Assembly: GCA_963556145.1 (NCBI GenBank)
Contig: OY744464.1
Coordinates: forward strand, 6,981,508-7,045,507
Reading direction: 5' to 3'
DNA: 64,000 nucleotides
From: Hygrocybe punicea
Taxonomy: Eukaryota > Basidiomycota > Agaricomycetes > Agaricales > Hygrophoraceae
Shown here piece by piece: positions 11,118 to 19,721 of this stretch; position 1 is the stretch's first letter, and each line of letters starts with the position of its first letter. The notes under the pieces were generated by a model. The model saw only the letters and a program-made list of their open reading frames with translations. It did not search any database and had not been told where the DNA came from. A program made the translations under genes and the position numbers.

Positions 11118-13264
11118 ATGCCCAACAAAAAAAAACTGGTGATCACGTCCGACATCACTTCTGATGTCTCCTTGGCTGGTCGGATGACCACTCGTACTGG
11201 GAATAGGGATCGCGTCGTCGGTCTCCCTGACATGCCAGCAAAAAGGGCCACAAAAGAAGAGGTAGCTGCTAAAAAAACCGCGGCTGAGCACGAGAAGGCC
11301 CACAAATTTGCAACTAACCTCGAGGCCGTGAAAAAGGTAGCCGCAATTGAGGATGCTCTGAACCAAGCAGAGACTGCAAAAGACGCCAACGCGAACCAAC
11401 CCATATCGACCAAGTTGAAGCGGGTGCATCGCAGGGTCTCGTCTACCATCACTGCAGATCCAGTGTTACAAGGTAACACCTTGTAAACACAAAGTTATTG
11501 TACTCACTTAATATGAAGGTACAACCTCGGCACCTGGTGACGTGTCCGATGTGGATGGCCCACGAGAAAATAGTGAAACTGATATCTATGAGGATGATGA
11601 AAATGATATTAGTAATGAAGCAGGATCAACATACGAAGACGACGAGTTCAGCCACGAAGAGAGTGACAAGGACATCTCCAAGCCAGCCTCCAAGGCCAGC
11701 AAGGAGGTGGAGATCAAGGTGCGAAAAAGCAAACTGCGTGCTGATAAGGGAGAAGAAGCGAGGTTACGTGTCACGGCTCACCGCATGTACCCGGATCCGG
11801 GAAGCAAGCGCAAGGCAGATATTCACACTTCCCCCAAGAAACAGTTTGTGATGCCCCTTATGTGTCATGCTCTCATTACTACGTAATCTCTTGTGTTTCC
11901 TTAGATCAATGGCCAAACGTCCGAAACCCACAGCAGCCCTCGTCGGCATGATCAAAAACTGGGAGTCGAAGGTTCCTGCTGGCTCTCCCCAGACTACTAC
12001 TCATACTAGCTTCACAAGCACGAAGACCACTCAGTCGGATATGTTTCAATCTGGTGGTATCAGCGACAATGAGGCCGAATTAGTATATGTCCAAGGTCCC
12101 ATCAAAGTAAAATCCGAACCCGGTATCACACCTCGTGTACGTTCATCCGATAAACTATTGATGTGTCACTGATACGAGCAGCAGGCCCAACCTATTGCCA
12201 AAGTCCGTGTTGCCACAGGTACCGCTGTTGACTTGGATCAAGGGTCGATGCGTAAACAGAAGGAGAAATCGCGGAAGGGGAAGGCGACACTCAGGGATCT
12301 GCCTGATCAAGCGACAATCAAGTTCAGTGCGCTGTACATACCCAACGTCAAACTCTATGTGGGCACATTACCTGCTTGGGCCGAACCTGATGTAGGCGTG
12401 CTCAAAGAAATATGGGACAACATCTATGCGAAGATTGAGTGCAGTTGGGATAAGGATGAGACGACTCGTCTCCTTGTACGTCAAACTACATATTATTTCT
12501 CACACATACTTCTCTTGACCACTTTTAGATCGGTTATCGCCTCGAGTCGTGGCACAACACGTTTGCACAGCATGCCATGCTCGCCGTCGAAGCGCTACTC
12601 ACTGGAGAAGAGTTCCCTACGAAAGAAGATCGTGCAAAGAAAGCCATTGAATGTCTCGGAACGAATCCGGCAAATCGTCCATTCTACTGGAAGCAACGAC
12701 CAGATGGGAAAAAGCTGGTGCGTTGCTGGGATACGCGAATACATTGCAGTAACTGACATCGGCAAACTGTCAGCTTTTTCAGTCTGACGTGATTACTTTC
12801 ACCTTGTCTCCGCACTTCAAGCACACGAAGAATGCGACGGACCTTCTGTTCCGGGAGCAACACCCCATTGGTGCTTTGATTCTGTCTATCCAAGCCGTAG
12901 AAATTCAGCTTATCTTCTATGGATTTTCACTGATTTCTGTTCATAGGTGGAGCGAGCTTTTTCCTGTTGGGTCACTGGTGAAGAAGTGATTCCTGCGCAA
13001 AAACTTGGGCATTTCTCTCAGGAAAACTATGGCGATCGAGAAGTTCTTGGTGCAAATGGTGTTATGAAGATTGAGAAACGGGCTTCAGGTCTGCTCCCCT
13101 CAGTGAAAAAGTTGTCGGCCAAACAATGGTTTGAAATCACCACTGCGGCAAAAAGGCATGCCTTCGATAACAGGAGTGAACCTTCTCTCCCGGCCACGTC
13201 TGTGGATGTCAGCGATGACGAAGGATTTTTGCTGGAGCAATCGGATTCCGAGGACGAGGCTTGA
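11118..13264 (+). CDS. Plavaka-associated accessory protein, DUF6532-like C-terminal region
   Basis: Begins at ATG 11118. Seven exons are read, joined by 45-75 bp introns, for example after DPVLQ, SPKKQ, GITPR, TTRLL and DGKKL, and inside ...SIQAVERAF. It ends with TGA after SDSEDEA. The N-terminal half is hydrophilic, Lys/Glu-rich and probably disordered or coiled coil. The C-terminal third (IGYRLESWHNTFAQHAMLAV, then LSPHFKHTKNATDLLFREQH, ILSIQAVERAFSCWVTGE) recalls the DUF6532 type of Agaricomycete proteins often found beside transposons; that match is from memory. The tail is acidic. Its place inside the TIRs and the shared promoter suggest a role in transposition, but this is inference. 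Confidence 0.7.
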
Positions 13265-13572
13265 GTGCTCGCAGGTGAGTTTTTTGCCTCACAACACATG
13301 GACCGTCGGTCAACGGTGACAACTTTGTGGCAGAATTGGCTACCTATATACCAGTTCGGAACAAACGCGGCCGCGCATATATCCATGTTCCACTCACTAC
13401 GTCTTACCCTTGGTAGTCAATACGGACTTAGATTCTTTGTTTACCCCAATATTACTGCTGCTTCCGTCTCCATGTCCCTATTCTTCAAATAAGCTAGTAC
13501 TGAGAGCTAAAAGCAATGCGCTTATTAGAAAGCTAACGGCTCTTTTACCAGCTTTTTCGCTCCTAGAAAAGC
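13265..13572. other. Plavaka right subterminal region, noncoding
   Basis: 3' flank of the accessory gene. No gene is seen. AGCTTAT- and GCTTTT-type motifs become frequent toward the end of the element. Confidence 0.5.
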
Positions 13573-13574
13573 TG

Positions 13575-13619
13575 GGCGAGCTTATATTAGCGGACCGACC
13601 CCGCTAATATAAGCTCGCC
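13575..13619. repeat. Perfect 19-bp hairpin near the right end of the Plavaka element
   Basis: Arms 13575-13593 and 13601-13619 are perfect reverse complements with a 7-base loop. The stem includes GAGCTTATATTAGCGG. The motif AGCTTATA recurs outside it. A transposase-binding or termination role is possible but untested. Confidence 0.85.
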
Positions 13620-13682
13620 GAGCTTTTTGCTTTTCGTGCTTTTCGTGCTTATATAAGCTGAATAAGCACGCCAAAGCCGATG

Positions 13683-13698
13683 TGTAAATCTTCTGATG
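13683..13698 (-). repeat. Right TIR of the Plavaka element
   Basis: Inverse of the left terminus with one difference (TTTACA against TCTACA). TG follows at 13699-13700. Confidence 0.85.
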
Positions 13699-13984
13699 TG
13701 ATTGCACCCGTCGCACCCGAAGTAGGAAAACGCGCTCCGTGTCTTTGGATCTGCGTTTCCCCTGGTAAGCCAATGGACCGCATGATTTACTAGTTACCTA
13801 CGATATTGACCTATCACAGAGATGCATGAGCTGAATGTTTTTATAGAAACCATGAACTCACCTGAGTGATATTGCAATTATGGGGTGGATGTTGATACAC
13901 TCCAGCTGGGAAGTATGGCGAATAGGCCCCCCAGAGCAGTTCATGGGTGAAGAACGATTGCATCAACATGGCGGGATACATCAT
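13699..13984 (-). pseudogene. 5' part of the interrupted phytase gene, with active-site motif
   Basis: Exon 13862-13984 encodes ...LLWGAYSPYFPAGVYQHPP. A 9-base exon (13802-13810, Val-Asn-Ile) sits between two 51-bp introns. Exon 13699-13750 encodes IQRHGARFPTSGATGAI with the RHGxRxP catalytic motif. The frame then runs into the Plavaka element. With the 3' half, the phases of seven exons close to about 425 aa from the ATG at 13984. Upstream of that ATG the same frame stays open to about 14130 and encodes a hydrophobic stretch (RIAIIVIIAYVS) that would suit a membrane anchor, but no ATG precedes it. The true start is therefore unresolved. This fragment alone lacks most of the enzyme. Confidence 0.9.
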
Positions 13985-14103
13985 GATAAAATTATAGACT
14001 GGTGCAGAAGGAGAGCACACGTCAGGCCTTCTGAAGCTTAAGGGAGTCTCATACCGAGAAACGTAGGCAATAATGACAATAATTGCAATTCGGATGTAAT
14101 ATG

Positions 14104-14888
14104 TTATACAAAGAAGTCGCGCCTGGCTACTTCATACCATGCATCTATTTCAAAATCAACGGCAACTTCAGCTTGCCACAAGTTCCCAGAGACATTCCAC
14201 AAAGAAAGGAGTATGAGATCCTTAAATGTAATGTTCGGAATGCCAAGGCGCCATCGCGGTGATCTGGGAACCTCGTGTTGGGTTTTCTAGAAATATTTGG
14301 ATAGGTAGATAAGGAACTCGGATGTGAAGACACATTAAGAAGGACAAACTTCAATGTAACGAGAATAGTTTGAGGCAATGGCCTTTCCGAGCTTATAACG
14401 GGTGATTTGACCCTGAGGGAGGAGGATTTTGATAGACCTTGCCCAATCCACATACTCGTAACCAGGCCACTTGAAGAACAAATGGACACCGTGCATGAGT
14501 AAACCGCACGAGAGCGGAACGTAGCAAAAGGTAAAAGACTCACTATGATCCTAAAAGTAATTGCCTTCGGCGCAGAGTCGAGGATTATTGGGTCATGCGG
14601 ACCTTGCATCATCGAAATCACGGTGCTGCATTCTTCGGCAGAAAAAAATCTCATTGGAATACCTGGATGAGAGCGGTTCTGGAAGTTAAAAGTGATGGAT
14701 TGCGTACCAGGCACGTCCATGCTCGAATTCATTGTTGACGTTGATCCAAATGTAGGTTGGGGTACGCGTTGACGAGTCACCAAACGAACATACGGAGCCG
14801 GTTCATTCTGGGCAGTAGAAATTGTGGAAGGAGAGGGACTGTAGAAGCTCCCGACTTGCAGGTGAAGGGGGTTCGAGTAGTTCGACAT
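14104..14888 (-). CDS. Conserved Agaricomycete hypothetical protein
   Basis: ATG at 14888 begins MSNYSNPLHLQVGSFY. Exon 1 runs to ...APKAITFRII with a GTGAGT donor. A second exon encodes FKWPGYEYVDWARSI and ITRYKLGKAIASNYSRYIE. A last exon encodes DLILLSLWNVSGNLWQAEVA...YEVARRDFFV and stops at 14104-14106. The block W-P-G-Y...W-x-R, ITRxxLxxxIAxxYxRYIE and LWNVxGxxWQAEVAVD recalls a family of uncharacterised mushroom proteins; no function is known to me. The gene ends about 120 bp before the first usable phytase ATG on the same strand, so their relationship (separate genes or a fused model) is open. Confidence 0.7.
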
Positions 14889-15492
14889 TTGGTAACGATT
14901 GCGTTAGAAGAATCAAAGCTAGGCCGTGGAAGACGTCAAGAGGACGGCGGAAGGACTGTCAACAAGTACGCGAAGAGCTAGCGGAATGCTGTTGCAAGAG
15001 GTAGCGGGTAGGGAACCAGAAGGCGGGTGGCATTTTATAGCTGAGTGCAAGAGGGCCCAAGATAGATGGTGGACGTCGGGGTGGACGTCGGGGTGGGATG
15101 CCAGGCCCAAGCGACGAGGTAAAAGCGCTGTACAATGGGCGGGAGCAGTTTGATCATTTCGGCACTGTCTTTCATGAGATCAGGTAGGAGACGCGCACGC
15201 CTTGACCGACTTGAAGACTGAATCGAAGTCGCCATAGCCTCCAGTCCGACCTATCGAGGGGATATCTATACTCTTGCAAAGTCACCAGCAGACGACAAAG
15301 CAGGCAGGATTCAGGTCACCAGTCTGAGGCCACAGTGTGGCTGCCAGTGGGGCAAAAACTACAAGTCACGTGAACGCTGGTCAAAGAGGCACTCCTGCTG
15401 TACAAGTAGGTTTATAGATTAGAATTTGGATATTCAGACAAATTCCCAAAGAAAAGACAGAAGACTCGGGAGGTCACTGAGATCCATATCAA
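14889..15492. other. Intergenic region, no gene seen
   Basis: Lies between a minus-strand start codon and the 3' end of the F-box gene. A short tandem GTGGACGTCGGG repeat occurs at about 15067-15096. The overlapping open frames show no features. Confidence 0.5.
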
Positions 15493-16674
15493 CTAATCAT
15501 GGAACTCAAGTGTGCAATTCCGTGCTTTGAATAATGGCAGCCAGGTCAACGATTCATCGTTCCCAAAGAATTCGCTCCAGTCCCCATAAAGAACGACCCG
15601 CTCGAGAGCGACAGACATGCGCCCACATATCGCCGCTAAATGGGAATCGATGTGTTGCCTAGACGAGACTGGACGGACCTGTCCATTCAGCCACGAGTGA
15701 AGCCGCACGCACTGAAGGGATGTGTGGGAGACAAATCCCTCATCGAACGCCGGTGGAAGTGCGGAGTCCACATAGTAGCTGAGATCCCGCAGTTGTGGGC
15801 ACAAGATGAGTAAGTCCAGGATGAGTGGCTGGGGGGTGAACTTGGGTTGGGGGAGGAGCTCGACGACGCGTAATTGTAAGGGGTGGGTTATCAGCACAGT
15901 ATCCAACGTGTCCACAATGAGATGCGTCAAATGCGGCACCTGCCACTCTAGCGTCCCATGTATGATAGGTAGGGCAAGTTCCTTAATGTGCAGTACCTGC
16001 AGTTGTTCCAGATGCAAGTCATGGAGTAACTTGGTGTGGCTAACCAGTCTCCACGGTGTGTCCCCGGAAAGCGACAAGTAGTGCAAGTTGGGCGTGAGCT
16101 GCAGGATGTACCAAAGAAAACTGAGCGATGCATCGCTGGGGAAATCCCAGCCGGACCTGGTCCCGAGAGACCAATCTATGCGCTTGACGGACTCAAGGGA
16201 TTTAAAGGTGTGATCCGGGAAGGGGAAGGTCATGATGGGCGATTCAATGCCATTATTCTGGGGTTTAATGAGGACCTCGACGTTCGGGCAGTGTTTTAGG
16301 ACAGCTGCATCGATATCCACGTTCCCTGTTGAAAGCGTGATCCTACGAACATGATGGCCATATTCCTCCCCCGACTCTTCTGTCCGCTCCAGGGCATCTA
16401 GAAGACCACGAGTCCCATGCCCCACAATCCTGATATCTTCATACAACAACCTCGCTCCAAGAACTCCCCACCGCTTGCAGACAAGGAAGATTGCACGTTT
16501 CACTCCTAGATTGGCCGCCGATACAGGTCGAATGTCACGAAATGGTGAATAGCCTGTCTCGAATACATCTAATGTTTCATCCGACGTCGTGGCCAGCCGA
16601 AATATGCGAAGCCAGAGTTCTGTTGGAAGTATAGGCGTAAAGACTGCTGTGCTGGGCCCAGCACAGCAAGACAT
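15493..16674 (-). CDS. F-box protein with leucine-rich C-terminal region
   Basis: Single-exon 393-aa protein. The N-terminal F-box region reads ILPTELWLRIFRLATTSDE, followed by AIFLVCKRWGVLGARLLYED, the usual helix pattern of fungal F-box proteins. The rest is Leu-rich with degenerate repeats (LHYLSLSGD, LQVLHIKEL, LTHLIVDTLD, LRDLSYYVD) that probably form an LRR-like substrate-binding fold. F-box proteins bind Skp1 and recruit substrates to SCF ubiquitin ligases. Such families are greatly expanded in mushrooms, so the target cannot be predicted. The start is the first ATG in frame, and the length is typical. Confidence 0.85.
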   Translation of the reverse strand: MSCCAGPSTAVFTPILPTELWLRIFRLATTSDETLDVFETGYSPFRDIRPVSAANLGVKRAIFLVCKRWGVLGARLLYEDIRIVGHGTRGLLDALERTEESGEEYGHHVRRITLSTGNVDIDAAVLKHCPNVEVLIKPQNNGIESPIMTFPFPDHTFKSLESVKRIDWSLGTRSGWDFPSDASLSFLWYILQLTPNLHYLSLSGDTPWRLVSHTKLLHDLHLEQLQVLHIKELALPIIHGTLEWQVPHLTHLIVDTLDTVLITHPLQLRVVELLPQPKFTPQPLILDLLILCPQLRDLSYYVDSALPPAFDEGFVSHTSLQCVRLHSWLNGQVRPVSSRQHIDSHLAAICGRMSVALERVVLYGDWSEFFGNDESLTWLPLFKARNCTLEFHD

Positions 16675-17362
16675 CTGGATTAAGGGTCTAGCTTAGCGGT
16701 AAGTTTAAGTTATGATCTGCAGTCGTTTGGAAGGAGCTGGATGCAGAAATATCTCATATCTTATCGATGTGCGGGATACCTGGCCTCACTTCTGGATATG
16801 GCAAGTTGACAACGATACTCAGCTCACTTCAAATCTTAATATCAAAGGTGTGCACTTGGCACCATCAAGCTTACTAATTAGTAACGTAGCGGGGGCCCTT
16901 TCCTCTTACTAGTTAGGCAGCTTCATCTAAGTAGCTGTTGTCCAGCGTTTGGTTCAGCGTTCAGCGCTCAGCTGTTGACTTATCTTTCCAGTTAGCATAT
17001 TTCTTTGATTAGCAAGACAAGGAAGACTAGTGGTTAGAGGAGCAAGTAGGAGTGAGATTGCATATGTGCAAGAAGAGAAGGAACAAGAAAGTAAGCAGGA
17101 AGAGAATGGGAGAAAGCAAGAGCTTTCCAGTCCCAACAAGAAACAGCCTGACCTAAGGGGGGAACCGAGGTGAGCAGCGAATCCCGATGTAGAATAGGAG
17201 GCAACGACGCATCGAGTGAAGCTCGGGGCCCAAACGTTAGGAGTTGGCTTAGAAAGGGGACTTACAAGAGAGCAAGAGAGTCAACGGACAGGGGGCATGG
17301 TGAAGCGGATGAAGTTATCCTGGATGGCGGGTGAAGCTTGCATGAAGTGGAGCGGCACGCAT
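16675..17362. other. Intergenic stretch with one dispersed repeat
   Basis: No convincing gene. It contains the 97-bp segment at 16858-16954 shared with 57.6 kb. The rest (GA-rich at 17030-17330) shows no open frame of note. Confidence 0.5.
16858..16954 (+). repeat. Dispersed repeat, inverted copy at 57551-57648
   Basis: Both copies share AGCTTACTAATTAGTAACGT, the block GGGCCCT, TTACTAGTTAGGCAGCTTC and AGCTGTTGTCCAGC in the same order but opposite orientation. The second copy lies just upstream of the Gypsy gag leader, so this may be a truncated LTR or another small element's end. Confidence 0.75.
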
Positions 17363-18445
17363 CTATGGGTGCAGGTGCAGGTGCAGGCGCAGGGAGCAGG
17401 CGCAGGGAGCGGGAGCAGGGGGCAGGCGCAGGGGGCAGGCGCAGGGAGTGGGAGCAGGAGGCAAGCGAAAGAGGGTTAAGGGGCGTTGGGGTGAAACAGA
17501 AGAGGTAGGGGGAGGGGAGAGCGCAATAGTTAGTAAAACGTGACAGGGAGGGAAAGAGAGCAGACTGACGTCTTGCAGGGTGGCCTGGCAGTCAGCCTCG
17601 AAGGTCTCCTGGGTGATCTTTGAAAGGAGGGCATTGTCAATTAGGGCGATGTTGAAGCCCGGGTCCTTTCTGTCGAGAGCAGCGTGCCACTCCCGATGAA
17701 CACGGGCCTGGTAGTCTTTAAGGATGCATTGCCCATTGGGGTGGCCGCGCATTTCATGGTTTTGGAGCTTGTACCAGAAAAGGGAAAGGGATTTGAAGGC
17801 GGGGGTGGGCCAATTGTATAGGGCGATGTGGCAAAGGAAAAGGGCGGCACCAATGGACATTTGGTCCCAGGTGAGATCCTCATCTCTCACCGCTTTCCGG
17901 GAGGCACAGACAAAGGCCACGGGCTTGAGGATCAAGAGGTCCAAGTTGGATTTGGAGATGCCGAAGGTGTCTTCGGAGGCGGTGTGTTGGGAGAGAGAGG
18001 CATCGAGGCACCCCTCCGGGGAGAAGTACCAGAGTTCGACGTATTCGAACTTCTTCAGACGTTCGATGGCGTAAGGGGAGGGGTGAGTGATTATGTCGGC
18101 GCCAATGGATTTTGTCGTATCGAAGGTGTGCATTTTCGGCTTCTTCTTTTCTAGCACTTTCAGGGTGTCAGCAGCCTCTCTGTTGGCTTGGGCCTGGAGG
18201 GCGAGAGCAGCCTCTTGGTCTGCAAGTGCTTGGACTTTGCGGAGGGCAGCGTCCTCTTCCTCCTGGATCATCCAGGCAGCTCTCTCGGCAGCGTTGTGCT
18301 CCTGCCAAGTGGCTGTGAGATTGGCGGCAGCCTCTTCTGCTGTGATGTTTAAAGCATTGGCTAGAGCTTCATGGGTGGGGGTGAAGATCCCAGAGTGGAA
18401 GTCGGGGCAGACCTGGGAGTGAGGATCTATAGCTAAATGAGGCAT
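17363..18445 (-). CDS. Hypothetical Ala-rich coiled-coil protein of a multicopy Agaricomycete family
   Basis: Begins at ATG 18445 (MPHLAIDPHSQVCPDFHSG). An N-terminal helical region follows (ALANALNITAEEAAANLTAT, then many Glu/Ala residues ending EKKKPKMHTFD). Next come YAIERLKKFEYVELWYFSPEG and a conserved C-terminal region (SEDTFGISKSNLDLLILKPV, VRDEDLTWDQMSIGA, NHEMRG). A probable GTCAGT donor lies near 17570; downstream the open frame is Pro/Cys-rich from a GC-rich tandem repeat and is unlikely to be coding, so the true 3' exon may be missing. I recall similar proteins in many copies in mushroom genomes, possibly mobile-element derived, without known function. Confidence 0.6.
   Translation of the reverse strand: MPHLAIDPHSQVCPDFHSGIFTPTHEALANALNITAEEAAANLTATWQEHNAAERAAWMIQEEEDAALRKVQALADQEAALALQAQANREAADTLKVLEKKKPKMHTFDTTKSIGADIITHPSPYAIERLKKFEYVELWYFSPEGCLDASLSQHTASEDTFGISKSNLDLLILKPVAFVCASRKAVRDEDLTWDQMSIGAALFLCHIALYNWPTPAFKSLSLFWYKLQNHEMRGHPNGQCILKDYQARVHREWHAALDRKDPGFNIALIDNALLSKITQETFEADCQATLQDVSLLSFPPCHVLLTIALSPPPTSSVSPQRPLTLFRLPPAPTPCACPLRLPPAPAPCACSLRLHLHLHP
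17371..17465. repeat. GCAGG/GCAGGG tandem repeat
   Basis: Short GC-rich units (GGTGCAGGCGCAGGGAGC type) repeat here and generate the Pro/Cys-rich tail of the overlapping minus-strand frame. Confidence 0.7.
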
Positions 18446-18666
18446 GGGATGGGAAGACTGTTGGCTGAGAGGGTAGGAAAGTCTTTTTATTAAGAGTGGG
18501 TATACGGAAGTGCACAAAAGACTGCTTATGAAAAGGACAAGCCCTTGGGCTTGAGGAACAGTGAGATTGATGGGAGTGACGTGAAAGTTGTCACATCACA
18601 CCCTGTCTCTCACTCAAAGACGATGTTCTGTGACTACACTCATGCTTTGCTTCGTCACGGAACTGC

Positions 18667-19560
18667 AAGCTGTTTGCATTTGTTGTGTCGTATTATGCAA
18701 TCAGTTGATTTTGGTCGGAAATAGGCGCCAAACTTGTAACAGCCATATCTTGACAACGAGTGAAGATATCAACTAGCGGTCAATTGCACCTTGATCAGCT
18801 CATTTGAGAGCAGCACGCCAGTACGTTTTAGTTGCGTCAATCTTCTTCTATCGCTTTCCTCAATATTGAGCGCCTTTTGCCCACACAGATCTGCTTCAAC
18901 AGCAATATCTCACCAGCGAAGATCGCCAGCGATGAGCTGCTCCTGTCACAACAATTCTCTTCACCTGGAGAAGCATTGTGTGTACCCACAAGTTCCTGTC
19001 CTCATTTTTGAAAGTTTCTGATGCGTTCCTGTTACTTCAGCATATCTATATTTGCAACCACTCGTTCTCTATATCCGGTGAGTGCCCGGGCCGAATTTCT
19101 TATTCATTGTCATCTCATTGTCTAACAATAGCATCCTATTCTGCTTCCACCAAGTATAATGCCATGCTAGCCAGTCTCTGGTGACCTATGCCGGGTTCTG
19201 GTCCACATGTATCACAAGTGAAACAAGTCGCCCCAGGAGATTGAAACACTGACATCTGTGAATTTACAAACAGTACAGCATGTTCTGGAGCATTTTCATG
19301 ACACCGGCGAGGTTGCACTGCCCAAAACATCAGTGGTTCAGGCGGGGAAACCGAGCAACGATCACTTTAATGTACGCCTCATTTTAAACCACTATTCTTC
19401 TCCCCACTAACATTTGTTATTTTCTAGTATCTCATTGCATGTACTCAGCATTCACCCGACATTTCTATTGATGCGCTCATCTAGTTCTTGGACCTTGGGA
19501 TGCATTTGGATACAAATCACAAAGACGCCGGTTGTGTCACTTGTATGTTCATAGGGGAAT
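18667..19560 (+). pseudogene. Truncated copy of a DDE_3 transposon (5' part)
   Basis: This segment matches, in inverted orientation, 52226 down to about 51450. It shares TTTGCATTTGTTGTGTCGTA, a long noncoding leader and the helix-turn-helix region EIETLTSVNLQTVQ. The catalytic part is absent; a different gene follows. Where the other copy has TGA (51620-51622) this one has CAA (Gln). Confidence 0.7.
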
Positions 19561-19721
19561 GTAGTTCTTTATACAAATGTGTTTGTTACAATACAATTCA
19601 TTGAGTTGCAGAATATTCGGGAAGGATCTGCTGTTTGGTTGCCGAAATAAAAATTTATGTGAGAATTTATGATCATACCATTTTTTTTCTTTTCACCCTC
19701 ACGAAGTTGCTGCACTCCGCT
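19561..19721. other. Short upstream region of the SAM-like gene
   Basis: AT-rich and noncoding. The open frame extends upstream of the ATG only through non-ATG codons. Promoter elements were not identified. Confidence 0.4.

Larger units (their letters stand above)
7592..13698. mobile_element. Plavaka/KDZ-superfamily DNA transposon inserted in the phytase gene
   Basis: A 6107-bp element ends in inverted repeats that agree at 15 of 16 bases (CATCAGAAGATYTACA inward). TG lies on both sides, consistent with a 2-bp target duplication. It carries a minus-strand multi-exon transposase of Plavaka type and a divergent plus-strand accessory gene, sharing a short intergenic promoter. Subterminal regions hold scattered AGCTTAT/GCTTTT motifs and a 19-bp hairpin. 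Removing the element plus one TG joins the two phytase exon halves exactly in frame, which fixes the boundaries. Both genes look undamaged by eye, so the copy may be young. The family assignment rests on transposase similarity from memory. Confidence 0.92.
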
